From: Plectosphaerella cucumerina
Lineage: Eukaryota > Ascomycota > Sordariomycetes > Glomerellales > Plectosphaerellaceae
Length of the DNA stretch: 64,000 nt
NCBI GenBank assembly: GCA_020746995.1
Contig: JAGPXD010000005.1
Coordinates: 930,001 to 994,000 of the forward strand
Direction of reading: 5' to 3'
Part shown: in pieces, positions 55,306 to 64,000 of the stretch
Numbering within the stretch: position 1 is the stretch's first letter
Layout: each line of letters opens with the position of its first letter
Made by a program: the position numbers and the translations under genes
The notes under the pieces: generated by a model
Told to the model about the DNA's origin: nothing
The model's database searches: none
What the model saw: only the letters and a program-made list of their open reading frames with translations

Positions 55306-55845
55306 ATGAGCAGAGTTCCAAACATCGCGCAGGTCGTTCGCGGCGCCGGCGTTAACATCGTTCTCAAAGCCGACCAGCCTACCGGTCGGACCGTGTCGGG
55401 CCATGTCCAGGACGTCCTGACCCGCGGCAACCACCCCCGAGGCATCAAAGTTCGGCTGGCAGACGGCAGGGTGGGCAGGGTCCAATCCATGGCCTCAAAT
55501 GTCGAACCGTTTGTTCCAGCAGATGGACTTCAGCTTGGCTTCGCCACGGGTGACGCACCTCAGTCACCTCGCCCAGTGGCCAGCCGCGGAGTCGGTCGCG
55601 ATTCCCATCGCGATTTGCGCGGCGAAATGGAGCTGCCGTCACAGACCATCGGACTCGACGCATTCATCAAGCCCGCGAAGCAGAAGAAGAAGGGCCGGGG
55701 ACCTCCTCCGGGAAATGAAGGCCCAGTCACTGCGACAACTCCCACAGAGATCACCGCGACCGAAGAACTCACATGCCCGGTTTGTGGCGACTTCAAGGGC
55801 GACGCTGCAGCAATCGAACACCATGTTGGAACTCATTTCGATTGA
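55306..55845 (+). CDS. YwbE-domain (DUF2196) protein with C-terminal zinc finger
   Basis: Single exon, 179 aa, starting at ATG 55306. The in-frame upstream codons lack an ATG. Residues 1-65 match the YwbE family (VVRGAGVNIVLKADQPTGR, VSGHVQDVLTRGNHPRGIKVRL, DGRVGRVQ), a small beta-rich domain known from bacteria and fungi with unclear function. The C-terminus is a C-x2-C...H-x3-H finger (CPVCGDFKGDAAAIEHHVGTH), close to ubiquitin-binding UBZ4/Rad18-type fingers. A Lys/Pro-rich linker with SQTIGLDAFIKPAKQKKKG joins them. The fusion suggests a ubiquitin-linked nuclear role, which is inference. Confidence 0.82.
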   Translation: MSRVPNIAQVVRGAGVNIVLKADQPTGRTVSGHVQDVLTRGNHPRGIKVRLADGRVGRVQSMASNVEPFVPADGLQLGFATGDAPQSPRPVASRGVGRDSHRDLRGEMELPSQTIGLDAFIKPAKQKKKGRGPPPGNEGPVTATTPTEITATEELTCPVCGDFKGDAAAIEHHVGTHFD

Positions 55846-55937
55846 GATTGACTCCACCACCATCGCCGAGGACCTAGCTCGATCGTGCGAGGGTCAGAGC
55901 CAGAGCCATGAGGCCAGCGGCATCTCCTGCCGCCTAC

Positions 55938-57555
55938 CTACAGGTTCAGCTGGAACCTGGGGTGCGTCCTCAATCTCTCGCCATACTTCAACGCCACCCA
56001 GATCATGCCCATCGTCAGCAGGGAGATACCCGCCAATAGTGTGTTTCCCCAGCCTTGGTCCAGAGTCTCATACATCCTGGGCCCGGCGAGGGGGAGCAGA
56101 GCACCGCCTACACTCCGGAACACCGTGTTCGCCGCGGTTGCACTGGCCGCATACGTCGGGAACGCATCGACAAGATATGTACCAACGGGCGTGAAGACGG
56201 TGATCATGCCGAAGCCAATGAGGAAAGTGCCGATGACGGGCACGAACCAGAAGACGCGGTACTGAGCGGTCCACCCGTACAGGAGCAAGCCCAGAGGGAT
56301 CATGGCACCGCCGGGGATCATGGGCGGCAGCCTATACTCGGGCTTCATCTGGCCGCCGCGTGCCATCTTCTTGACGATGGCGTCGGAAACTGCGCCGAAG
56401 AGGAACAACCCAGCGAACTGGCCGCAGCCGAAGCCGAGGTAGATGAGGCCGACGTGGGTGACGATGCCGTAGCGGGTGCGGAAGACCTCGGTCACCGTAG
56501 TGAAGAGCAAGTACAGGATGCCGTAGGCGACTGCGGTGAGGAGGGAGAGGCCGAAGATGATGGGCGAGAGAAAGAGCATCTTGATGGGGCGGACGATGCT
56601 GGCGGCCAGGACCTGACGGCGGGACTTGTCGGTGTCGGTAGCGGCGCGGGCATCGGGTCTCTCGCCTGATTTGCGGAGTCGACGGGCTTTGCGCTTGAGG
56701 AGCGTCGGGGGGTGCGTCTCGACCTGGAAGAAACCGCAGAAGACGAGGACGACGCCGGTCTGGGGAGTGGTGTAAGCTTTGGTCTTTCGAGTCGCAGTAA
56801 ATCACTCACCATAATGATCAGCAGCCAAAAGTTCCATCTCCAGCCCAGGCCTCGTGAGACGTAGGCACCGATGGCAGGACCGATACAGGGGCCTAGGAGC
56901 ACCGGCATCGACCACACTGCCATTGCTCTGCCGCGTTCTTCCTGGCGGAAACAATCTGCCACAGTGCCAGGCCCAATGGTCAAGGGACATGCGCCCACGA
57001 GGCCCGTCAGGAAGCGGAAGACAATGAGCATGGGCATGTTGACGGACAAGCCGCAGGCGACGTTCATGAGAACGAAGAGAACGGAGCAAACATGGTAGAC
57101 GGGAAGACGGCCGTACATCTCGCTACATGGGGCGAGGAAGAGGGGACCGAAAGCGTAGCCGAGGAGGTAGATGGACACGCCGAAAGAGCCGATGTCGCGG
57201 TTTGTGGTGCCCATCTCGGCCATGACCTGCTCGATGGCCGGGGCGAACATTGACGAGGCGAAGGGACTGCAGGGAGCAAGGTCAGTGGAGGTGAAGGGAC
57301 GGGAGGGGAGATGAAGACGGACGTGAGGAACGTCAGGGTCGCGACGAGGAGGACATTGCGCCACTTCTTCGCCCTTGGCCAGTTGATGGGCAGTTCGGGA
57401 TCATCGGGCCCTTTCCAGTCGATGATGTCGGCGTTGCTGGAGCTCGGAGAGGGAGATCGATCTGTCGCTGCAATTGCTTTCTCGGTGTCTTGATCGGGGC
57501 TGTTCACGGGCCTGGCGGCCTCGATGTCGCCGTCGTGATGTGGTTTCTCGTCCAT
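55938..57555 (-). CDS. MFS transporter, DHA1 (multidrug/polyamine-type)
   Basis: Three exons (57555-57323, 57266-56810, 56759-55938) with introns of 56 and 50 nt give 503 aa. A charged N-terminal tail ending IDWKGPDDPELPINWPRAKKWRN is the usual DHA1 signature before helix 1. About twelve transmembrane segments follow. The loop after helix 2 reads GPLFLAPCSEMYGRLPVY, the DHA1 version of motif A, and helix 5 carries the family-type GPCIGPAIGAYVS. It should act as a proton antiporter at the plasma membrane exporting small molecules. Two palindromic sites (57766-57781, 57823-57839) lie 211-284 bp upstream of its start and are shared with the neighbouring sugar/GH3 cluster, so it may export a product of that pathway. 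Confidence 0.9.
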
Positions 57556-57765
57556 GGTGCTTTGCTATTCAGTGCTGCCGTCCATTGATGGTTGAGACGG
57601 GTTCTTGGGAGGAGAATCCGTCGGTTTTTGAGGCCGGTCAGGATATGTCGGAAGCCATGGGGGGCAGAAGAGCTCGAATCGGTTGGCGATCTTGGAAGAA
57701 GTTGGGACCGGAGATAGAAGGGAGCGAAGTGTGGATGATGTGATCCACGGGGTTCGCTCCGGTCA

Positions 57766-57781
57766 TCGGGGAGGTCCCCGA
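57766..57781. promoter_or_regulatory. palindrome TCGGGGA-N2-TCCCCGA
   Basis: CGG-N8-CCG inverted repeat, 211 bp upstream of the DHA1 start. Same core as sites at 57823, 61041 and 63178. Confidence 0.6.
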
Positions 57782-57822
57782 GACATATCCTGTGGTTGTG
57801 GATGGCATTGGCGAGGTGAGCG

Positions 57823-57839
57823 TCGGGGAGACTCCCCGA
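57823..57839. promoter_or_regulatory. palindrome TCGGGGA-N3-TCCCCGA
   Basis: Perfect CGG-N9-CCG inverted repeat with 7-bp arms, 268 bp upstream of the DHA1 start. Identical arms to the site at 63178. Confidence 0.65.
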
Positions 57840-58824
57840 TGGTGCATAGGAGCCTCCCCCAAACTTGTGCATTAGCTCCCGTCTTGGCATTGAAAATTTC
57901 GGCAGCCATCTCCAGATTTTGAAGCCCCGAGGTGGTGAGATCTAGCCAGCCCGACCCGGCTTTGAAGACGCATCGGCCAACTGAGACGAGTCACGACCAG
58001 CGTCCCCACGGGGAACTTGAAAAATGCAGTTCGTACAAGTAGCCAGCTGGAGGGATACCTGCATTTGACGCTCGAACTTCCGATGTCGCAAGCCCTGCTC
58101 TATCCTTGCGCGGTTCGAAGGCCATACCAGAGCAAAACTCCAAAAGGTTACAACCTCATGGGTTGTAGACCTCGATATACGGACCTCGTCATCCATTTAA
58201 TAGAGATACGCGGTGAGTGATGGGTCATCCACGAAAGTGGGTTGATCTTCCTCGTGAATAAATTGAGATGAACCACCTGGTACAGGCAAATCTCAGAGTG
58301 TCATCGAGGGACAAAAGTTTACGGAAATCACATACAACACCGGGTATTCGCTGGTCGTCACCGACCCAACTACTAATCCAGCCCTCACTGGCTTGTCTAT
58401 GGGAGAGCGGACGGGATCCCGAATTTTCCAGTGGGTGTGGTCGTATGTACTGGGAGGGGGTCGGTCCGGACTCAAGAGGTGCTGCTGGGGTTGTGTCTGT
58501 GCTTTGGTGGGCCAAACTTTGTTCAAATGGGGGCCGCACACGATGAGCGAGTCAGGTATTCAAGATGGGCCCAGGCTGCGGAAAGGGGTTGTACAAATCA
58601 GATGCCGAATGAGTTGGAAGTCATGAGTATGAAGTGTGGCGAGATTCAAGATTTCCATTGCATGTGGACCATCTGAATAGAGCCCCTGAACTCCCCAAAA
58701 AGCCACTCTCCCACTCACCCCTAAAAATGATGGACTCCTAATAGATCCATGGATGATCCCGTCTTGCATTCCGATGAAGGCTGGAAGCCGAAGTCCTCAA
58801 AGACCCGTTTCTCTCCAGGCATAC

Positions 58825-60483
58825 CTAAACCCTCTCAGCCACCTCCCTGGGCCCCTTTCTGCCGCTGGCATCATCGAGCTCCTCAACCTGCTCATCATCG
58901 TGGCCCTTGGAGAGAATGGCATCCGCCTCGACGGCAATCTGCTTCCCATCAAAGAGCTCGGCAATCTGCTCAAGAGATCGCCCCTTGGTCTCGGGGAATA
59001 CCACGAAGATGATACCGAAGAGGGTGGCGATCAGGCAGCAGAAGACGATGTAGTACTTCCAGCCCAGATTGGTGAGACCAATGGGATTAATGAGCTGAGC
59101 GCTGATGAGACCAATGTAGGAGCTCGTCAGAGTGGTGGTCAGGCCGCGAGCGCGGGTGGTGAAAGGGAAGATCTCGACGGTGTACGCTTGGACCAGCGGT
59201 GTCCAGGCGATGTCGTAGAAGAAGAAGGCGATGAAAATGAATGCCACCACCGCGCGACCCGCGGCCTGGTCCTTGGACTGGATGAAGTGAGCGGTCAAGG
59301 CAGTCCAGACGATGTAGGCCAGCAAGAGTCCGCCTGTAGACACAAGCAGCAGGCGGCGACGGCCAAATCGGTCCACCATCATGGCGCCCGCGAAGACAGC
59401 GGCAGCGAAGTTGAAAAGCTGCAGCAGGCCGTTGATAAGAGTCTGATCCTTGGGCTGGTCGATTCCAATGGTGTTGAGAACGAGAGTGAGGTAGTAAGAC
59501 ACGACGGAGATACCGTTCCACTGGCTTCCGAAGCCGAGGACGCAGGCGATAAGCATGCGCTTGCGGTTGGGGGCGGTCTTGACGAGCGAGAGCCACGACA
59601 CGCGGGCGTTCTCTGAGCGCTCGAGCTCCAGGGCTTTCTCGATTTCGGCCATCTCAAAGTCGACGAGGGGCGAGGCCTCGACGCCGGCAGCGTGCCAGCG
59701 CGTGAAGATTGCGCGAGCATCGGCATGTCTCCCGTTGGCGATGAGCCAGCGCGGCGACTCGGGCACCCACCAGAGGCCGAGGAGCTGGAGGAAGGGAATA
59801 GCGGCTTGCAGAGCCGAGGGGATGCGCCAGGCCCAGGTGGAAGGAATGCGGAAGGTGCCGTATGTGACCCAGGCGGCAGCGATAGCGCCGAAGAAAAAGA
59901 AGGTGTTGTATAGGGCGGTGATCTTTCCTCGGTGGGTCGGGTAGGACAGCTCGGCGACGAGGATGGGGCAGGGCAGGGCAAGGAAGACGGTGCCGACGCC
60001 GACGATGGCACGGGAGACGACGAACATTGCGACGCTGGTCGAGGCGGCTTGTATGGCCGGGCCGGCAAGAAGAATAGCGAGGCCGATCCACATTGGGAGC
60101 TTTCGGCCCCATCGGTCAGACATCCAGCCTACTGGGAAGAGTCCGAGAATCTTGGAGACGGGGTATACAGCGTTGATGGCACCGAGAACGGGGGCGGAGG
60201 GGCGGTTGAAGTAGTTGCGCCATTGGGGGAGGGTTTGGAGGCCGTTCATCATGGAGCCTAGACATTGATGTTAGAGATGATACAAGAGGAGTAGCCTGGG
60301 ATCTTTCAACGGACCATCATATCCTACGGCTGCCGAGGAGAAAAGAGGCACCAGAAGGATGATGTTCAGGAGAAGTAGATGACGAGTGAGGTACCACGGG
60401 CGATCGTGGACTGGGAGAACTCGCTGCAGCTCAGGGCCGACAGTCGAGTCTATGGCGTCTTCCTTCTTCTTGGGGCCGAACAT
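58825..60483 (-). CDS. sugar-porter family MFS permease (lactose/glucoside-permease-like)
   Basis: Two exons (60483-60315 and 60257-58825) with a 57-nt intron give 533 aa, and the junction completes VGYDGSMMNGLQTLPQW. Sugar-porter signatures: GWMSDRWGRK after helix 2, PESPRWL at the end of helix 6, VDRFGRRRLL in the second half, and PETKGRSLEQIAELF after helix 12. The overall sequence resembles the fungal lactose/cellobiose permease-like branch more than hexose HXT proteins, so uptake of a disaccharide or glycoside by proton symport is likely. It is divergent from the Zn2Cys6 gene at 61143 and shares palindromic sites with it and with the GH3 gene. Confidence 0.92.
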
Positions 60484-60951
60484 GATGGACTCTGGTGGGT
60501 TTCGATATGCGAGAAGAGAGGAGGCTGAGGAGTTGATGCCCGTGATGGACAGGAGACTCCAGATTCGAGCGGGATATCCAAGGGCTTATATCTCTGGCAG
60601 AGCCAAGTCGAATCACCACCAGACCATAGTCTCGTGGCTTTTCAGATCTTGCCCCTGTCGTGTCGTCCCCGCGCGTTGGATGGTGCACCACATCCCCAGG
60701 GGCGGTTTGCCATGGAGAAACAAGGTTAGGGTGGAGGGGTCGCGATGGAGGTGGTCGAGTCTGGGGAGATGACCGTCGTTCGACATGGAGAAGAGCGGCT
60801 GGGCGGCTGACTCGTCGAGACCTAACTCAATACGGACAAGGGCTTGAGCATGAGGCTCCAGATGGGCTGGTGTTTGGCGTCGTGGCTTGTGCCGTCAATG
60901 TCTGAAAAGCTTGTCCTTCGGGGGCTAAACCATTGCAGTGCATCTCCCCCC

Positions 60952-60966
60952 TCGGAGCCTCCCCGA
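60952..60966. promoter_or_regulatory. imperfect palindrome TCGGAG-N2-TCCCCGA
   Basis: CGG-N7-CCG element in the divergent promoter. Weaker copy of the cluster motif. Confidence 0.4.
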
Positions 60967-61040
60967 CGATCCCGCAGCTGGCCACTCAGCGGCCCCCTCA
61001 GCTCCCCCAAGCGGAAGAAGTTGCCCTAGCTCTGCCGCCA

Positions 61041-61056
61041 TCGGGGACCCCCCCGA
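61041..61056. promoter_or_regulatory. near-palindrome TCGGGGA-CCC-CCCCGA
   Basis: CGG-N8-CCG element 87-102 bp upstream of the regulator start. One mismatch from the cluster motif. Confidence 0.5.
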
Positions 61057-61142
61057 CGCTATAACATCCCAGCTCTCCCACGACCCCCCTCCCGCATCCC
61101 CGACCTGATATCCCCAAACAAACAACTCGGTCCTCCCCGACA

Positions 61143-63156
61143 ATGTCGCCCTCGACGCGCCCCACGAAGCGCACGAGGACGAGCACCGCCGAGACACCCG
61201 CCTCCACGTCCCGGAACAGCGACGACATGGAACACCAACAGCAACAGCATGGCACGTCCTCACGCGCCCGGGGCCCGGCAGCCTGTGAGAGGTGCCGGGA
61301 CCGTAAGACGAAATGCGACTTTCAGCGCCCGGTCTGCGGGTACTGCACCAAACGGCAGGTCAGCTGCGTGTATCCCGAGGATGCGGTGAAGTGGGTTGAG
61401 TCCCTGTCCCGGGAGTTTGGGTCTTGGCTGATGATCTGATTGTAGCTACGCTGTCTCAGGGGCTGATATTCTCGCCGCCATTGGTGATCTCTCTCGGCTG
61501 GTCGAGAGCCAGGGAGTCGCCCAGGCACATTTGGCGAGGGCAAGCAGTTCTATCACGTACGGCCAGCACTCGACGTATGATATCTCTTCCCCGGCCTCCC
61601 ACACCTTCACCATGGGCCAGACGCCCACCAGCCAGCCGCCATGGACCGGAGGGGGTATGTCCACATCGGTCGAGGCCCCCTCCGAGGGCGGCTCTGGGAC
61701 CCAGGGTCTGGACTCCATCCTTCAGTGGGACGTCTTCGAGCCCCTCCGTCCGACGCCGTGTCTCTTCGCCGAGACTTCCACCGATCCCGGCGCCACACTC
61801 CTCCCCGCAGACACCCTTCCCCCTCCTCCGCTCCGGTACACGGACCTCTTGAGGCTCGAGACGAAATACGTCCGCGGTATCCACGACAAGAACCCGTTCC
61901 TGGACCTAGCCGAAGTGCGCCGCCTCGTGCTCAACGTCGCCGAGAATGGGCCCGACTGGTCAACACAGACGTGCCTCGTCGCCCTCGTTTGCGCCGTTGG
62001 TGCCATCAATCAGTCATATCCCAGCCCCGGTGACAGTCTCGCCGTGGATCCGTCGCTAGGCATCCCCGAGGAAGACGCCGACCGACGCCTCTCGCTCCAG
62101 TTTTGGAATATGGCCGCCAAGCGTCTCGGCCTCGCCATCGGTCATAATGACGTCCGCTCTGTGCAGTGCCTCTGCCTTGCTGGAATATGGTACATGCACA
62201 ACTTGCAACCGCTGGAGGCTTGGAAGCACTTCAGTCTTGCTGCATCGGCATGGCATTGTCTGCGCCTGACAAGTCCGACGGGAGATATTCCCGGTTCATC
62301 GGGGGTGAACCCTTCGGCTAGGTCCTTGACCGTCTCCCAGGCCTTGTACTTCACAATCTGGAAGTCCGAGTGTGAGCTCATGGTCGAGCTGCCATTACCC
62401 AGCCGCGATCTTGATCTCTCCCGCTTCCCTCACGCGTTCCCCACGCCGCCTACCCCCGGAGCCGAGCCTGCCACTCATGCTGACGAGGTCGGCGAGGACG
62501 AGCGGTGCTGGTACTACTATCTTGCCGAAATCGCGGCGCGACACCTCCTCAACCGTCTCGTTCGTGGCGGCAGCGAGCTCCCAGCCGTAATCACCCCCCG
62601 CGTCGTCCGCCGCATGCTTCGCGATGCCGAGCTCATGGAGGCCCAAATCCACGACTGGCACGTCTCCCTACCCCCTTTCTTCCGCTTCGACGCTCCCGCA
62701 GGCTATTCCCTAGGTCCTCACCCAGACGACATGACCCAGATCCTTCGCAATCGGTACCTTAACCTTCGCGAGATCGTCGCCCGTCGTTTCGTCCGGCTGT
62801 GCGTCGAACATCCTCTGGATTGCCTTGACTCGTCCACAACGGCTTCCGTCATAGCTTTTGCACATCAGTCGCTAAGGCTGTGCATGGTGAAGTTGTCGCA
62901 GGTGAGACCGCATCGGCATCAAGGGATCTGGTTCTTTCTGAGAAATCTGGCTGTGTCATCGTTGGTCCTAAGGGCTGTGGATCTTGCCAAGAGGAAGCCA
63001 TGGCCGGTGGGCGCGCATGCGTTGGTGCTCCCCGAGGGGTGGAGGGAGAGGATCGATCAGGCGAGGGAGAAGGTTGGGGTATTTTGGGATGAGCCTCATG
63101 GTGGGGCGGCTGCCATCCGGCGTGTGCTCGAGGCAGGGCTGGAAGAGGGAACATGA
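61143..63156 (+). CDS. Zn(II)2Cys6 transcription factor, likely cluster regulator
   Basis: Two exons (61143-61390 and 61446-63156) with a 55-nt intron (GTGGGT donor, CTGAT branch, TGTAG acceptor) give 652 aa. The zinc cluster is complete (Cys48, 51, 58, 65, 68, 75: CERCRDRKTKC, then CGYCTKRQVSC). The intron falls just after it, and the next exon begins with a coiled-coil-like helix (DILAAIGDLSRLVES) suited to dimerisation. The fungal-specific transcription factor domain is visible (FWNMAAKRLGLAIG, VQCLCLAGIWYMHNLQPLEAWKHF). It is head-to-head with the permease and 256 bp before the GH3 gene. A dimeric zinc-cluster factor would fit the palindromic CGG sites found in all three intergenic regions. 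Confidence 0.92.
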
Positions 63157-63177
63157 TGGTGGTGGTGGTGGTGGAGG

Positions 63178-63194
63178 TCGGGGATGCTCCCCGA
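63178..63194. promoter_or_regulatory. palindrome TCGGGGA-N3-TCCCCGA
   Basis: Perfect CGG-N9-CCG inverted repeat between the regulator stop and the GH3 start, about 219 bp upstream of the GH3 ATG. Arms identical to the site at 57823. Confidence 0.65.
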
Positions 63195-63412
63195 TGTCCA
63201 AGACAGCATCCACACGAGTGACATGACCCCCTTTTTTTCCTATCCACCTACCACACCATGGCTCCTCTGACGTTGTTTGTTTCCCCGCGTTTTCTCCGCC
63301 AAAGTCGTCTGACCCCAGGGGATAAAAGACATCAAATCATGGCGGGTCTCATCTGCCTTTCGCAGGCCAAGCACGAGTATCAGACTCACCGACCATCTCA
63401 TCAATACGCACC

Positions 63413-64000
63413 ATGGGGGAAACATCCTACCACAACGGCGGCTTCGATGTCGACTATGTCCTCAAGAACGCCACTATGGCCGAGAAGTTGTCCCTTCTCG
63501 CTGGTCAGCATCCTTTCCTCCTGTCCCCTCCGTCTTCTAACACATCCCAGGCGAGGACTTCTGGCACACAACCCCCCTCCCCCGTCTTGGTGTCCCCTCG
63601 ATTCGTCTGAGTGACGGCCCCAACGGCGTGAGGGGCACAAAGTTCTTCGACGGCGTCCGCGCCGCCTGTGTCCCCTGCGGCACTGGCCTCGCCGCAACAT
63701 GGGACCAAGATCTTCTCGTCGAAGCCGGCAAGCTCATCGGCGAGGAATGCAAGGCAAAAGGTGCACACTGCTGGCTTGGCCCTACCGTGTGTATCCAGCG
63801 CTCACCACTCGGCGGCCGTGGATTCGAAAGCATGTCTGAGGATCCCTATGCCACGGGAAAGCTGGCTGCCGCGTACATCCGTGGCGCGCAGTCGACGGGT
63901 GTCATCTCCACGATCAAGCATTGGCTCGCAAATGACCAAGAGCATGAGAGAGTTGGTGTCAACGCTGTTGTTAGTGAGAGGGCGTTGCGAGAGGTGCATA
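63413..64000 (+). CDS. beta-glucosidase, GH3 family (3' end outside window)
   Basis: Exon 1 (63413-63503) and the start of exon 2 (63551 onward) are joined by a 47-nt intron (GTCAGC donor, TCTAAC branch, CCCAG acceptor), giving [22 protein letters not shown] across the junction in two pieces. GH3 N-domain motifs: [28 protein letters not shown], the block [17 protein letters not shown] and [12 protein letters not shown]. No signal peptide precedes the domain ([19 protein letters not shown]), so this is the intracellular branch, which would hydrolyse a glucoside imported by the neighbouring permease. The catalytic nucleophile lies beyond the window. Confidence 0.9.

Larger units (their letters stand above)
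57556..58824. other. intergenic, 1.27 kb
   Basis: Upstream region of the DHA1 gene and 3' region of the sugar-porter gene. Besides the two palindromic sites no gene or repeat is supported. Confidence 0.5.
60484..61142. other. divergent promoter region between permease and regulator
   Basis: 659 bp between the two starts. Contains a TATAAG on the minus strand near 60585 for the permease, and two palindromic CGG/CCG elements nearer the regulator. A degenerate third element (TCGG-N3-TCCCCGA) ends two bases before the regulator ATG at 61127-61140. Confidence 0.55.

Overview
The window looks like nuclear DNA of a plant-associated filamentous ascomycete, probably a Sordariomycete. Genes are monocistronic on both strands. 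Introns are short (about 45-93 nt), mostly GT-AG, with CTAAC/CTGAC-like branch sites. The content is typical of such fungi: PL3 pectate lyases, a LaeA-like methyltransferase, Zn(II)2Cys6 regulators, an ergosterol reductase, a NACHT/ankyrin STAND protein, F-box and BTB proteins, and small secreted proteins. All splice models were read by eye from splice sites and reading frame.

Left part (1-24 kb): 3' end of a methyltransferase; a PL3 pectate lyase with an unusual acidic Ser/Gly tail; a low-complexity ORF with an in-frame TAG; a second PL3 gene; a single-pass membrane protein; an F-box protein with a 24-bp tandem repeat; a Ser/Pro-rich ORF that also carries an in-frame TAG just after a splice junction; ERG4 C-24(28) sterol reductase; an unrecognised three-exon gene; a Ubc7/UBE2G-type E2; and a CE4 polysaccharide deacetylase.

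Middle (24-41 kb): a long gene-poor stretch, a Zn2Cys6 factor, an NmrA-like reductase, two secreted-protein genes, a NACHT-ankyrin gene with an apparent GC-AG intron and signs of decay, and a BTB protein.

Centrepiece (41.4-51.0 kb): one gene of 52 predicted exons and 51 introns (49-79 nt), encoding a secreted cysteine-rich protein of about 2,136 residues. Forty-nine consecutive units of 38-41 (usually 39) residues each carry six cysteines. Nearly every unit is exactly one phase 0-0 exon followed by its own intron, so the genomic repeat is an exon-plus-intron cassette of about 166-196 bp. Three units are fused without introns. Two related BTB genes flank the array.

Right part (53.9-64 kb): a RING protein; a YwbE-domain protein with a C-terminal zinc finger; then a likely co-regulated catabolic cluster of DHA1-type MFS exporter, sugar-porter permease, Zn2Cys6 regulator and GH3 beta-glucosidase (3' end outside the window). 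The intergenic regions of this cluster share near-identical TCGGGGA-N2/3-TCCCCGA palindromes (CGG-N8/9-CCG), a plausible operator for the encoded regulator.
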